A stretch of 64,000 nt of DNA from assembly GCF_014699035.1 (NCBI RefSeq), contig NZ_JACXAA010000009.1, positions 186,001-250,000 on the forward strand. The letters run 5' to 3'. Numbering within the stretch: position 1 is the stretch's first letter; each line of letters begins with the position of its first letter. Shown here one piece after another: positions 51,485 to 62,204 of the stretch. The translations under genes were made by a program, and so were the position numbers. This DNA is from Spirosoma validum. GTDB taxonomy: Bacteria > Bacteroidota > Bacteroidia > Cytophagales > Spirosomataceae. The notes under the pieces are model-generated. The model was not told where the DNA came from. It searched no databases and saw nothing but the letters and a program-made list of their open reading frames with translations.

Positions 51485-52525
51485 ATGAAAAACCAACCAA
51501 CACGCCGTCAGTTCCTGGGAGCCTCAGCAGCACTCGTTTCAGGAGCGGTTATGGGTAGCCACAAACTTTTCGGTGTACCTGCTCTGATCCGGTCGCTGGG
51601 AGATAAGCCAAATTCACTGATCGACGGCGTACAGATTGGCGCCATTACGTATTCGTTTCGGGATATGCCCGATCAAAGTGCCGAAGCAACCCTGCAATAC
51701 GTATTGGACAGTGGCATCAGCGCTGTTGAGTTGATGGGTGGGCCTGCCGAGTCGTTTGCGGGTGCTCCTAAAAATACGGTTGATATGAAGACTATTTTTC
51801 CGCTGATGCGGAAACGACGCGAGAAGCAGGAATTAACTGAAGACGAGAAGAAACAACTGGCTGATGCGGATGCCCAGACAAAAGCGTATCGGGAAGAAGT
51901 AGCGAAATGGCGACTTTCGGCACCCATGGCGAAGTTTGAACAGGTGCGTAAGATGTTCAACCAGGCAGGTGTAAAAATTTACGGATTCAAGCCCGATGCA
52001 TTTGGCATACAAAATTCGGATGCTGAGATTGACTATGGCATGCGGGCGGCCAAACTGGTGGGCGCCAATCAGGTCACGCTCGAACATCCATCCAACGATG
52101 CTCATACGCTCAAATTGGGTAAAATGGCCGAAAAACATGGGATAAAAGTAGCATATCACGGCCATGAACAGCAAACGCCTAAGTTCTGGGATACTGCTCT
52201 GTCTCAATCACCCGCCAATGCGATCAACTTCGATTTAGGACACTACGTAGCTGCAGGTAATCCCGACCCGCTGGTATTTATCAAGCAGAAGCACGATCGT
52301 ATTGCCAGCATGCATATCAAAGACCGCCAAACGGCCGACCACGGCAAAGGCAACTTGCCCTGGGGCCAGGGCGATACACCCTTACTTCAGGTATTAAAGT
52401 TGATGCGGGAGCAGAAGTACACCTTTCCAGCTACGGTGGAGTTGGAGTACCAGATACCAGCTGGATCAAATGCGGTAGCTGAAGTGAAAAAATGTGTGGC
52501 TTTCTGCCGGAACGCCCTGAGTTAG
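51485..52525 (+). CDS. Tat-exported sugar phosphate isomerase/epimerase-like protein
   Basis: 346 residues from ATG 51485. Twin-arginine signal TRRQFLGASAALVSG at the N-terminus. TIM-barrel blocks: VQIGAITYSFRDMP, ISAVELMGGPAESF, VKIYGFKPDAFG, LVGANQVTLEHPSNDAH, GIKVAYHGHEQQTPKFWDTA, AINFDLGHYVAAG, IASMHIKDRQTADHGKGNLP and FPATVELEYQIP. A charged helical insert (KRREKQELTEDEKKQLADAD) sits after the second strand. E, D, H and E of the later blocks probably bind a metal. The substrate is unknown; many relatives sit beside sugar catabolism genes. Confidence 0.9.
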   Translation: MKNQPTRRQFLGASAALVSGAVMGSHKLFGVPALIRSLGDKPNSLIDGVQIGAITYSFRDMPDQSAEATLQYVLDSGISAVELMGGPAESFAGAPKNTVDMKTIFPLMRKRREKQELTEDEKKQLADADAQTKAYREEVAKWRLSAPMAKFEQVRKMFNQAGVKIYGFKPDAFGIQNSDAEIDYGMRAAKLVGANQVTLEHPSNDAHTLKLGKMAEKHGIKVAYHGHEQQTPKFWDTALSQSPANAINFDLGHYVAAGNPDPLVFIKQKHDRIASMHIKDRQTADHGKGNLPWGQGDTPLLQVLKLMREQKYTFPATVELEYQIPAGSNAVAEVKKCVAFCRNALS

Positions 52526-52812
52526 ACGCTATTCAGTTAGCCTACGACTGGCCGGTCAGGTAATTCTGTGCTCCTTCAACAGAGTTATCTGACTGGCTGG
52601 TGCAAGTAAACGGTATGGTTCGGTCTGCTTGTCGTACGTTCTCATTTTAGGTCGCCCTAACAACGGTCAGAAATACTGTTAAATATTTGTTATTAGTAGT
52701 ATAAAAAAGCGTACGATTACTTAACTGGGTAGAGAGTGATTAAACGAACGAGCAGACTGATTTTTGTAAGAAAATAGATCAACCAATCGAACGGACGTAG
52801 GAAAACCCGGTT

Positions 52813-53403
52813 ATGAGCGAAACATCTACCACCTATTCCGATACAGATACGTTTGGCCCAACCAGCGCCGTCAACGACGAAAAAGCATTTGCTGAACTTT
52901 ACGATTGTTATTTTCGGCTTTTGTTCAATTACACGTTCAGCAAGGTAAATGATCGGTTTGCCGCGCAGGAGATTGTGCAGGAGTTGTTCATCAGTATCTG
53001 GAAGCAACGGCATACAAACGCCATCCAGGTAAGTCGCGCTTATTTATTCGCCAGCGCTAAAAACCTCATCATTTCGCATTATCGTAAAGAATACACTCGC
53101 CAGCACTATTATGGGCAATGGGAAACGCAGCGTGAGCAATTCACGGAGTCTACGGATCAGCCACTTCTCACATCTGATTTACAGCAGCGTTACGAGCAAG
53201 GCCTTCAATTGCTACCTCCCAAATGCAAGGAAGTCTTTGTCTCAAGCCGTAAAGGTCACTCAAACCGGGAAATTGCCCAACAGTTAACGATTTCGGAAAA
53301 GACAGTTGAACAGCATATTACCAAGGCCTTGCGGCTATTGAAAGACTACCTTAGAGAGCACTACGCCTATGCGCTCGTGTATCTGTTCACCTTTTTTGAT
53401 TGA
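52813..53403 (+). CDS. ECF RNA polymerase sigma factor (Bacteroides expansion type)
   Basis: 196 residues. Region 2: AFAELYDCYFRLLFNYTFSK, AAQEIVQELFISIWKQRHTN. Region 4: LPPKCKEVFVSSRKGHSNRE then IAQQLTISEKTVEQHITKAL, the helix-turn-helix for the -35-like element. This group normally works with a FecR-type anti-sigma factor encoded immediately downstream and controls a TonB-dependent transporter. Here a converging antiporter gene follows instead; a FecR gene appears at 63377. See finding. Confidence 0.93.
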   Translation: MSETSTTYSDTDTFGPTSAVNDEKAFAELYDCYFRLLFNYTFSKVNDRFAAQEIVQELFISIWKQRHTNAIQVSRAYLFASAKNLIISHYRKEYTRQHYYGQWETQREQFTESTDQPLLTSDLQQRYEQGLQLLPPKCKEVFVSSRKGHSNREIAQQLTISEKTVEQHITKALRLLKDYLREHYAYALVYLFTFFD

Positions 53404-53544
53404 ACATACGCTGTTCAAGACTGGCACGGGTGTAGGATAGGGAAAATGGGTGAGCACAACGGGTTCAACGAAAAGACACGTTACGGGCAGCGTGATGAGT
53501 GCCGGTACCACGACCTGCCGTTGCCCTTATCGCCGGAAAGGGCT

Positions 53545-55182
53545 TTATTCTCCAGCGGCTTGCTCCGATGCATCCAGGCGGGCCATTTTCAGATCCAACC
53601 GCCGTTCAGCCGTCCGAAGCACGTCATCACTAAAGCGATTGTCTCGGGCCAGCTCGACCAGCAAGGCCTGCTGATAGTTGCCCAGCGCTCGCTCTGCCGC
53701 CAGCATCTGGCCCACTACGGATTGCTCGTCATCTGGCTTGGAACCTGATTCCGCTTCCTGTAGTGTAGCGCCGAGTTCGTTGACTACAAGTTGATACCGC
53801 CGGGCCAGGGTTTGTTTCAAGTGACCCGGTAAGGGCATCGGAAAGTCATTCTCTAGGTAGCCCAGCGCCCGGCTGGCCAGTAGGAACTCAAGCGCCTGAT
53901 CTTCCCGCGCCTGATCGTTCTGGGGTTTCACGCCCAGCAGCCGGATCAGCAGGGGTAAGCTCAGCCCCTGTAGCACCAGCGTAGCCAGGATCACCACGAA
54001 GGCTAGAAAGAGAATTAGGTTACGTTGCGGGAACAACTGACCACCTTCCAGCGAGAGCGGCAGTGCCAGCGCCGTTGCCAGCGAAATAACCCCCCGCGTT
54101 CCGGTCCAGGCCACAATCAACACATTTCGCCAGTCAACCTGGTTTGAATGCTCGTCGTTGACAGAACCGGTAATGGTGGTCCGCTTGGACCAGCCCAGCA
54201 GATGCGGATAGTATGAACTAAAAAATACCCAAAGGATTCGAATGAGTATCGTAACGGCACTCACCACTACGCTATACAGCGCCAGTTCTCCCGTCGTGTA
54301 CCCGCCAAGATCTGCCACGATGGCCGGCAACTGCAAACCAATTAGAATAAATACAACCCCCTCGAGTAAAAAAATGGCGGTGTCCCAGACGGCTCGGGAT
54401 TCCAGCCGGGCCTGGGGCGAAAACACCTCCGGGGTGCGACGGGTGATCAGAAGCCCGGCGCTGACGACGGCCAATATACCCGATGCATGAACGTGTTCGG
54501 CGGCCAAGTAGGCCAGGTACGGAGCCAATAAGGTCAGGCTGGTTTGGATCGTCGCGCTGGTTATGCGCTGGAGCGCTACCGTCATCAACCAACCCAGTCC
54601 GCCACCGATCAGCAGCCCCCCTCCGGCCACAACCAAAAATTGCAGACTGGCCTCCCAGAGCACGAAGCTACCGGTCATGACGGCGGCTACGGCGTAACGG
54701 TATGCCACCAGGGCGGAGGCATCATTAAGCAGACTTTCTCCTTCCAGAATGGCAATCACCCGTTTGTTAAGTCCCAGCCCTTTAATAATACTGTTGGCAG
54801 CCACAGCGTCCGGGGGCGAGACGATGGCCCCCAGCACGAAGGCCAGTGGCCAGCTAAAGCCTGGAATTACGTAGTGTGCCGCTACAGCAACGGCCATTGT
54901 GGTGAAAAACACCAGCGTTACGGCCAAGGTAGTGATGGGCCGAATGGAGCGGGTAAACTCCTGCCAAGCCGTTTTGGAGGCCGCGTCGTAAAGCAGCGGA
55001 GGCAGAAAAATGATTAGTGCTACATCAGGATCTAAAGCCAGATTGGGCAAGAAGGGCACAAACCCGATCAACAGGCCCGTTCCCACCAGCAGAATCGGGT
55101 AGGGCAGCTTGATTTTATCGGCGATGGCCGACAAGCCAATCAGGATGGCGAGGATTAAGATGACGGTTTCAAAGTTTGCCAT
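53545..55182 (-). CDS. Na+/H+ antiporter, CPA1 family
   Basis: 545 residues from ATG 55182. About 12 membrane helices; typical CPA1 blocks include FLPPLLYDAASKTAWQEF, GAIVSPPDAVAANSIIKGLG (ion-site ...SPPDA), ILEGESLLNDASALVAYRYA (NDA) and VAWTGTRGVISLATALALPL. A C-terminal cytoplasmic helical tail of about 120 residues follows. It exports Na+ or K+ in exchange for protons. Monocistronic. Confidence 0.94.
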   Translation of the reverse strand: MANFETVILILAILIGLSAIADKIKLPYPILLVGTGLLIGFVPFLPNLALDPDVALIIFLPPLLYDAASKTAWQEFTRSIRPITTLAVTLVFFTTMAVAVAAHYVIPGFSWPLAFVLGAIVSPPDAVAANSIIKGLGLNKRVIAILEGESLLNDASALVAYRYAVAAVMTGSFVLWEASLQFLVVAGGGLLIGGGLGWLMTVALQRITSATIQTSLTLLAPYLAYLAAEHVHASGILAVVSAGLLITRRTPEVFSPQARLESRAVWDTAIFLLEGVVFILIGLQLPAIVADLGGYTTGELALYSVVVSAVTILIRILWVFFSSYYPHLLGWSKRTTITGSVNDEHSNQVDWRNVLIVAWTGTRGVISLATALALPLSLEGGQLFPQRNLILFLAFVVILATLVLQGLSLPLLIRLLGVKPQNDQAREDQALEFLLASRALGYLENDFPMPLPGHLKQTLARRYQLVVNELGATLQEAESGSKPDDEQSVVGQMLAAERALGNYQQALLVELARDNRFSDDVLRTAERRLDLKMARLDASEQAAGE

Positions 55183-55529
55183 ACGAGCTGGGTTCAACAG
55201 GGAGATCAGAAGCCGGGTAAGCTGTCCTTATTCTGTAACAGATTTTTTCCATTTATAGCCACAACAAGCCGATATTCTTATGTTGGGTTGATAGTCGCTG
55301 GTTGATTGACAAGAGGATGTTGGTTTAAGAAGGTGCTTAAATTAGTGCTCTGTGGTACGTCGGTGGGGAAAGCGGCCAATATCTTTTGTGCGTATACGGC
55401 TTATTTACTCATCGATCCGAACCTAACCGGCTACTATTGGCTTATACTCACATCAGTATCCACTGAGTCCCTTCTCCGACCTCGAATCTACTACGTTGTC
55501 GGTCTAGCTGCTCGCAAAGCCCCGCTTCA
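55183..55529. other. Intergenic region, no supported gene
   Basis: About 350 bp upstream of both the antiporter gene (minus) and the small plus-strand gene at 55530. Short open frames exist, but their translations look random. Confidence 0.4.
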
Positions 55530-55772
55530 ATGAGACAGCAACCCAACACCTCCATCGAACAGTTCACCATTGGCTATAAAGCCTTGCTGGATACCGAATG
55601 GATCGATGATCCTGCCAATCCAATCGATCACATCAAGGGCTTTATTGGCCAGGGCGAAACCATTTGGTTGCATCCAGACCATAGCGGGATCGGTCCGGTC
55701 TGGCAACAGGCACGTTTAGTGGACAAGACCCTGCGGTTCGTGCATTTACATGATTTTAAGAAAATAGCCTAA
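55530..55772 (+). CDS. Small hypothetical protein
   Basis: 80 residues with protein-like composition: TSIEQFTIGYKALLDTEWID, HIKGFIGQGETIWLHPDHSG and VDKTLRFVHLHDFKKIA. No signal or membrane segment. Family not recognised; isolated, with weak context. Confidence 0.4.
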   Translation: MRQQPNTSIEQFTIGYKALLDTEWIDDPANPIDHIKGFIGQGETIWLHPDHSGIGPVWQQARLVDKTLRFVHLHDFKKIA

Positions 55773-56322
55773 AGTCAGCTATTGTATGTAAGACTACGGT
55801 CACAACGGGAAAATGAGGAATGGATTTAGCCTCGATTTGATCAAGCGTTTTGTCCTGTCTACCCAGTCGGCGGCTAACCCACCGATGTGGAAGCATCGGT
55901 AAGCCCTGGTATAAAGACAAGGAGCTACAGGTTGGTTGTTTATTCGTTCTGACGAAGTTTTTCAATCGTCCTTTGTGACTTTCCAGGTAAGCCAGTAACC
56001 CTCTAAACGGGCGTTGCTATGACTACTCCAGTAAAGGCTTTTTTAGTCATTAGTGCGGCAATCAAAACATATTGTCGCCAAACGGCTGATTACCGGGATC
56101 CGGTTACACGGGCCTTGGTCATTCCTAGCGAAGATTAGTCAAGATGGTTGAGCGTATTCCGGCCGTAAAACTTCCCGAAGCATACAGATCAGGACTGCTG
56201 AAGTTACTACCTGTCGAGCCATCCGTTTTGGAAAACCATAAATGAATCTAAAATTGATTCAGGGGCAATGCCATTGTGCCTGGATAATTTCCCCAGACCC
56301 AACGGCATCTTTCCTAGACTAC
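55773..56322. other. Intergenic region, no supported gene
   Basis: 550 bp. No convincing ORF on either strand, no long inverted repeat seen. Together with the broken SDR gene next to it, this suggests a decaying stretch. Confidence 0.4.
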
Positions 56323-57168
56323 CTATTCCTGAAAATCGGCACTGAGCGTCAAGTCTTTCCAGGCGCTGAAATTCGCTTTCATCGAGTCGGCTTTCTCCAT
56401 TGCCAGTTTATAGGCCATCTCTCCTAACAACAGGCGTAACGGAGGAGAAGCGGTTTCGACGGCTTGAATGATGGCTTCACACCCCCGGACGGGATCTCCT
56501 TTTTGATGACCACTGCCTTCCAGGCTGGCGGCCATTCGGGCACCCACACTCTCTTTATAATCGTCCAGTTGCACTTCCGTGCGAGCGGTAGAACGTCCGG
56601 CCCAGTCGGTACGGAAAGGCCCTGGCTCTACCAGCAATACGGTAATACCCAGAGGACCTACTTCTTTGGAAAGCGATTCCGACAAGCCTTCCACGGCAAA
56701 TTTGGTGGCGTGGTAATAGCCCGTAGCGGTAAAACCAACTAAACCCCCAATGGACGAAAAATTGATGATATGTCCACTACGTTGCTGACGCATTACGGGC
56801 AATACCGCCTGAATCATATGGACCAGACCGAAAAAATTAGTGTCAAACTGGGCTCTGATTTTCTCCTCTTCCCCCTCTTCAATGCTGGTAAAGTAGCCAT
56901 AACCTGCATTGTTGACGAGTACATCGATCCTGCCAAAGGTTTCCTGCGCTTTAGCTATGGCCGTAGCCACCTATTCTTTCCTGGTTACATCGAGAGGCAA
57001 GACAAGAGCCGAGTTGGCATAACCTTCCGCCAGATCGTTCACCTGGTCAATCTGCCTGGCGGTAATGACGGCCTTCCAACCTCTGGCCAGGATTAATTTG
57101 GCTAATTCTCGTCCGAAGCCAGTCGAACACCCGGTGATAAACCAAACGGGAACTGTTTTATTTTCCAT
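56323..57168 (-). pseudogene. SDR-family oxidoreductase interrupted by an in-frame TAG
   Basis: The reading frame from ATG 57168 starts VPVWFITGCSTGFGRELAKL (Rossmann TG-x3-G-x-G) and ends LPLDVTRKE before TAG at 56971-56973 (complement). The same frame continues without shift as VATAIAKAQETFGRIDVLVN, NAGYGYFTSIEEGEEE, INFSSIGG, YYHATKFAVEGLS (Y-x3-K) and PGPFRTDWAGRS. Rejoined length, 281 residues, is normal for a classical SDR. A single C-to-T change in a CAG codon would explain the stop. It may be a recent pseudogene, a strain polymorphism or a sequence error. Confidence 0.8.
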
Positions 57169-57411
57169 ACGTACTTGCCTGATTTTCTAAGACTTTTTTA
57201 CCCTTACTTAGCCTATAATTCCATTGACGGACGCATAGACAGATGGGACGTTACTAATTTGTTTTGCGTAGCCTGCGAACGAGCTGGCTACCAGGATAAC
57301 GCGTAATAGGAAGTTAAGTTAGTATAGGCTGCTTAGTTGGTTTATAGTTATGAGAAAAAGAGATTGGTCTGAAGGGCCAGTTCGTCTTAGGAGCCTAGTG
57401 GCATCCCTTTG

Positions 57412-60228
57412 TTACTGCTGGAAGTAATCGATCTTGTCAGCATCCACATTGTTGTTCAGCTTTTGTTCGCCACCACTCCCCGCCAGCAACGTACCACTCA
57501 CGCTCAAACCACCCGTACTGGCTCCGGAACGGAAGCTTCCCAGCAAGCCTACGCTTAACCGGTTACCTGCTGCGACGGATTGGTTGGTGGAGAGAACGTA
57601 ATACCCGCCCGCTGGACCGCTTAACTGCCAGACATCGTTATTGACCTGCCGACCGCCAAGACTCGTAGCGCTGGTGGGCAGGCTCAGCAGCAGGTTGCTG
57701 TCCTGAGTAATCTTCAGCGTAATTAATCCGCTGCTGGCCACGCCATTTGTTTCTATCACATCGACGACCACACTGATGTCTGAAGGACCATACACAGCGG
57801 TTGGCCGCGCGTAAAGCACTGGAGTCAGGTCCGGGGTCGCTATTGGGTTTGGTCCACCCAGGCCACCTCCACCGAACAGTCTGGCTACCACCGTTTCGGC
57901 CTGATAGTTGTCATTACCCAGGGACGTGTATTTCCAGGTAGTAACGGATGCATTACTACCCGGTTTATAAATGAATGCGCCATCAGCATCGTACGTAGCG
58001 GCCAGTGGAACGTTATGTTGACCACTACTGGGGTTTACATTAGCTGCTGACACGTTATTCATATGAAACGCATACAACTGGTTGGCTGTCAGGTCTGGTG
58101 TAAGCAGGGCATTGATGGCCTCGACATCGGCTTGCTGACAATAGAATGATACGTTGACCGGACTGGCAGGCTCCGTTGTCGGCCTCAGGGTGAAATGGCG
58201 ATTCATGGTCACCCACCCTCCCGGCGTAGAGACGTAGTTAGCCGGCGAATTCACGGCGATCCGGGTAGCTCCCACCCCCAAAACGTTCAATTCAAAGGTG
58301 CCATCGCCCACGGTCCCAATAGTCTGTCCATTTTTCTGAATGGACAGCAGCTTGTTGAGACTAGCATCGGTGTAGTGCGTTTTATTGTCTGCTTTATCGG
58401 TACACTCACAAGTGGCCGCTCTACTGACGGTGGTCGAAGCGGGGATCGCAAAACTATCCGCATCTTTCACAATCGTGAACTGGTCAACCACCATTCCGTT
58501 AGCACCCGCAATCATCTTCGCCGTTAATATACCCCCTTCGATTTCCAGATACATTGACCCGCCCGACGTTTCATCATACGCCGAGGCCATCTGCGCCAAT
58601 GGCCACGCGGCCTGTCGCCCGCCCGATGCGCCACCGTGTCCATTGACGACATAAACCGTTCCTTCGTTACCGCTCGATTGACGGCTTTTGAAGTAGTAGC
58701 AGGAATTGGCTGATCCATCAAAGCGTCCTGACGAGTTAGCGTTGCTTCCCGCTTCGGGGTTGTGAACAGCCGGGTTGTAGCTTGTACTGGCACCATAATT
58801 CCCTTTCTGGAGCCGGGTGCGCTCATAAACGTGACTGTGGCCATTCATGACGAGATCTACTTTGTACTGCTCCAGTATCGGCAACAGATTCTCCCGCACG
58901 TCGGTCAACTGACTATCTGTGTCCGAATTGTGTGTGCCCCGGGTGTACGGAGGATGATGCCAGAACGCGATAATCCATTTGATATGCGGATTGGCCTGGG
59001 CAGCCGCTAAGTCCTGTTTCAGCCAACTAATCTGCGGCTTATTCTCCACGAATCGTTCGGTTGACATCGCATCTTCATAGCGGTCTGAATCCAGGCTGAC
59101 AAAATGAATCTGTCCATAATTAAACGAATAGTAGGACTCGGTTCCTGATGGTACGCCCCCCGCTTCACCCTGGGTTGGATTCGTGACGATGTCATAATAG
59201 GGAATAGCCAGGTTACGGCGTAAGCCGGTATTGCCATTCCCATAATCGTGATTCCCCGGCGTTGCAAAAATCGGCGATTGCTTCATGATTTTCTCGTAGC
59301 CATACGACCAGGGAGCTGTTACCGGATCTCGATTGAAAACGTTGGTTTGATATTGGCCGTCGGTACCTTCACCGTACGCATTGTCGCCCAACCAGAGAAA
59401 CAGATCGACATAAGGATCACCCTGGCTGGCGAGGTAGTTTTTCATCTGGTTCTTAACACTAGTCTGTCGCGTTGAACCGATGCCGAAATCACCCAGTGAC
59501 CAGATACGCACCTTTTTGCTCGTCCCTTCCGGGGGAAATGTGTAAAAATAGTTCGTAGAGCCCCCTTCCAGCACCTGAACAGACGTACCAATCGAGTAGA
59601 AATATTGAGTCTGAGGGTTCAGACCGGTTAGCCGAACTTCATGGTCAATTGTAGGCGTTAACTCACTGACCATACCGGTTAATGCATCGGCCGACGTACC
59701 GTACCGTACGACACCCTGTGAGGGCACATCCGTTCGCCAGCGTAGAGTCATCGCTGTTGAACTGGCATTCTGCAAATAGGGTCCTCGGAGCAAAATCGGA
59801 TCGGGAGGAGCGTTTCCGATAGGTGTACCGACAGGACTGGCCGACACATGCTCGGTCTTTCTACCCGTTATCGCCACCGGGGAGGAGACGGCCCCGGTAG
59901 CCGTTGCCGTACCACTTAGTAGGCGGGTCGTTCTATAACCGGAGAAGTCCGACGAGACATCAGGGGCAGAGAAGGTACTTTTTTTTCTGTTTATCTCAAG
60001 GCGGATTTGCGTACCACCCTCGTCAGCAGCAGGAAGATTGATGATGCTACAACCAGCCCAGGCGACATCCCCTGCCAGTAGTGAAGCCCGTGCCTTTGCT
60101 GTTGATCCTGTCCAGATAGTCAGCAGCAGAAACCAGTAACGTAGTCCTCGTATACGGGAGGAAACGGTGTAGTTTCGATCAGGGGTGCTTAGGGACACAT
60201 GCCCGTTAGTACGTATGGGTAATAGCAT
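57412..60228 (-). CDS. Purple-acid-phosphatase-like secreted metallophosphoesterase
   Basis: 938 residues. An N-terminal export signal sits about 28 residues in (YWFLLLTIWTGSTAKARA). A fibronectin-type N-terminal PAP domain follows (LLRGPYLQNASSTAMTLRWR, GVVRYGTSADALTG, YFYSIGTS), then the metallophosphatase core: WSLGDFGIG, LWLGDNAYGEGTD, FATPGNHDYGNG, IIAFWHHPPYTRG and LVMNGHSHVYERT. After about residue 600 comes a long beta-rich region with Thr/Ser/Gly-rich repeats. It hydrolyses phosphate esters outside the cytoplasm. The gene lies 161 bp after the di-heme peroxidase gene on the same strand. Confidence 0.92.
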   Translation of the reverse strand: MLLPIRTNGHVSLSTPDRNYTVSSRIRGLRYWFLLLTIWTGSTAKARASLLAGDVAWAGCSIINLPAADEGGTQIRLEINRKKSTFSAPDVSSDFSGYRTTRLLSGTATATGAVSSPVAITGRKTEHVSASPVGTPIGNAPPDPILLRGPYLQNASSTAMTLRWRTDVPSQGVVRYGTSADALTGMVSELTPTIDHEVRLTGLNPQTQYFYSIGTSVQVLEGGSTNYFYTFPPEGTSKKVRIWSLGDFGIGSTRQTSVKNQMKNYLASQGDPYVDLFLWLGDNAYGEGTDGQYQTNVFNRDPVTAPWSYGYEKIMKQSPIFATPGNHDYGNGNTGLRRNLAIPYYDIVTNPTQGEAGGVPSGTESYYSFNYGQIHFVSLDSDRYEDAMSTERFVENKPQISWLKQDLAAAQANPHIKWIIAFWHHPPYTRGTHNSDTDSQLTDVRENLLPILEQYKVDLVMNGHSHVYERTRLQKGNYGASTSYNPAVHNPEAGSNANSSGRFDGSANSCYYFKSRQSSGNEGTVYVVNGHGGASGGRQAAWPLAQMASAYDETSGGSMYLEIEGGILTAKMIAGANGMVVDQFTIVKDADSFAIPASTTVSRAATCECTDKADNKTHYTDASLNKLLSIQKNGQTIGTVGDGTFELNVLGVGATRIAVNSPANYVSTPGGWVTMNRHFTLRPTTEPASPVNVSFYCQQADVEAINALLTPDLTANQLYAFHMNNVSAANVNPSSGQHNVPLAATYDADGAFIYKPGSNASVTTWKYTSLGNDNYQAETVVARLFGGGGLGGPNPIATPDLTPVLYARPTAVYGPSDISVVVDVIETNGVASSGLITLKITQDSNLLLSLPTSATSLGGRQVNNDVWQLSGPAGGYYVLSTNQSVAAGNRLSVGLLGSFRSGASTGGLSVSGTLLAGSGGEQKLNNNVDADKIDYFQQ

Positions 60229-60389
60229 AAGCCTGCTGGTAAGTTGTTGACAACCACAAAATCATTCGATTGCCTTTATCTATTCGGGGGCATTCGTGAG
60301 CCGTTTTGAAGAACATGATTCTGGTCGTGGGTTGGAAAAGGGGTGGAGCGGAACGATTCAACGTAACACTTAAAACGAGATACGGTACC

Positions 60390-62204
60390 TTACAAAGCTT
60401 TCATGAAGGCAACCAATGCCTTCTTTTCGCCAGGCGTTAGATTCAGCTTGTTGGCTGGTAATGTCTGATTAGAAATAGCAAACCCCAGTCCCCTGCCTCC
60501 CCCTTTGTCATAAAATTCTACGACCTGTTCCAGAGTCTGGTAAACGCCGTTATGCATGTACGGGGCTGTATGAACCGCGTGACGAACGGTCGGGATTTTG
60601 AAAGCTCGCTGATGAATAGCAAGTTTTGTGCTGAGGTAACGCCCTGAATCGCTGTCCACTTGCCGTTCGCTGGCCGTGGCCGGAGCCCCAATTACTTCAC
60701 TTTCTGTTTTCTGGTAGGCGGGTGGAATTGATCCATTGAATAAAGGAAAATAATGACAGGTACCGCAATTAGCTTTTCCCATGAACAGGTTAAACCCCCG
60801 TTTTTCATTGGTCGTCAGGTGAGCGGGTAATCCCCGTAGGTAACGATCCACACGAGAGTCAAGCGCAGTCAGGCTGCGAACGTAATTAGCCAGAGCATTC
60901 GTGATGTTGTACGCCGTAATACCGTCTGTGTAAGCCTCTTTAAAGCAGATTGGATACGTATCATGGCTGTTTAACTGCTCAACTGCCCGTGCTAGTGAAC
61001 CACCCATTTCTGTTTTGTTCTGAAGAACATCGCGAATCTGATCTTCCAGGCCAAACGCGCGCAAATCCATAAACTGGGCAGTCTGCAGGGCCGCATTGAG
61101 TAGTGTGGGCGTGTTGCGATGAATCCGTTCATGGCCGTCGAGAGCCAGGCTGGTCGTTTCTCCATCCGTAAAGGCGCGATCAGGACGATGGCAAGTGGCA
61201 CAGGTTCGCTGACCATTGCCCGATAGTATGGGTTCGTAAAACAATTGGCGTCCTAATGCCACCCGGGCGGCTGTTGACCGACTAGCCTCAGTATTCGTAA
61301 AAAAACCAGGATCAAAGGCATCGGGCTCGGAGAGCGTAGTCGTCGAAGCCGATAAAAGCCGGGTACGGTCGACCGGAATTGAAATTATGAGAACCTGCTG
61401 GGCTTTGGTAAGCAGGCGAGTAAATTTATAAGCATGGTTTCGAATAAAATGAAGTCGATCGAAATCATCGAAACTACGGCAGGTGCGCAGGGCACTAATG
61501 GCCTCTTGCAGCGCTTGCTGAAGTTGATTGGTCAGGCCTGGATCAGCTTGTTGAAGCCGTGGACGATAGTGCGCCAGGGACTTCTCCAGCGAGGATAGCA
61601 CAATAGCTGCTTCGGGTAAGGCCCGGCGCGAAATGGGGGTGTCGAAACCGCTGATACCTAGTGCAATAAGGCGAAATACTTCTAGCCGCATCGCGTCAAA
61701 AACCTGCTCATCACTAAGGGGGCTATATTGGGCCAACCGGCTTAGTTTGCCTATGGTTTGGCGGAGCTGACTGACTTGCCCGAGCAAGTCAGCATTTTGG
61801 GTTGAATCATAGGCGATCAGCTTTTCTTCAAGTAGCTGCAAGCCACTAGGTTCCCTTTGCAGGCCAACGCCATCGTCTAATTCGCCTTCTACCACTGCAG
61901 GACCATTGATTGCCTTGGCAAGGAGGGGATAATAATATTCGGTGAGGTATTCAATACGTTTGTACTGGTCTCGGGTTTTGCCCAATGCGAGCTGAAGGAT
62001 GGACGCAGACTGACGCGCTTTTATCGCTGTTTCCAGTCGACTCGCCACGGAATCCAAGTCGATAATATCACGAAGAAATTGTTCCTGAGTGCGTTGGGCA
62101 GGGGTAATCAAGGGGGCTGCTTTTTTGAAACTGCTCATTAGAAGCAGCTGTAAACCAGAGGCCAGCATCAATGCTAACCAATACCTTGAAGCCGTTGCTT
62201 TCAT
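60390..62204 (-). CDS. Di-heme cytochrome c peroxidase (MauG-like) with N-terminal helical domain
   Basis: 604 residues. A signal/anchor segment (YWLALMLASGLQLLLMSSFK) is followed by a helical, imelysin-like domain to about 290 (KRIEYLTEYYYPLLAKAING, PSGLQLLEEKLIAYD). The peroxidase part carries two heme sites, CATCH at 335-339 and CGTCH at 480-484, plus LGRQLFYEPILSGNGQ, HRNTPTLLNAA and FKIPTVRHAVHTAPYMHNGV. Probably periplasmic, acting in peroxide removal or oxidative maturation. The fused layout is frequent in Bacteroidota. Confidence 0.92.
   Translation of the reverse strand: MKATASRYWLALMLASGLQLLLMSSFKKAAPLITPAQRTQEQFLRDIIDLDSVASRLETAIKARQSASILQLALGKTRDQYKRIEYLTEYYYPLLAKAINGPAVVEGELDDGVGLQREPSGLQLLEEKLIAYDSTQNADLLGQVSQLRQTIGKLSRLAQYSPLSDEQVFDAMRLEVFRLIALGISGFDTPISRRALPEAAIVLSSLEKSLAHYRPRLQQADPGLTNQLQQALQEAISALRTCRSFDDFDRLHFIRNHAYKFTRLLTKAQQVLIISIPVDRTRLLSASTTTLSEPDAFDPGFFTNTEASRSTAARVALGRQLFYEPILSGNGQRTCATCHRPDRAFTDGETTSLALDGHERIHRNTPTLLNAALQTAQFMDLRAFGLEDQIRDVLQNKTEMGGSLARAVEQLNSHDTYPICFKEAYTDGITAYNITNALANYVRSLTALDSRVDRYLRGLPAHLTTNEKRGFNLFMGKANCGTCHYFPLFNGSIPPAYQKTESEVIGAPATASERQVDSDSGRYLSTKLAIHQRAFKIPTVRHAVHTAPYMHNGVYQTLEQVVEFYDKGGGRGLGFAISNQTLPANKLNLTPGEKKALVAFMKAL

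Noticed and set aside
55306..55533. 75-codon plus-strand frame
   Set aside because: Cys/Tyr-rich random-looking translation, no motif.
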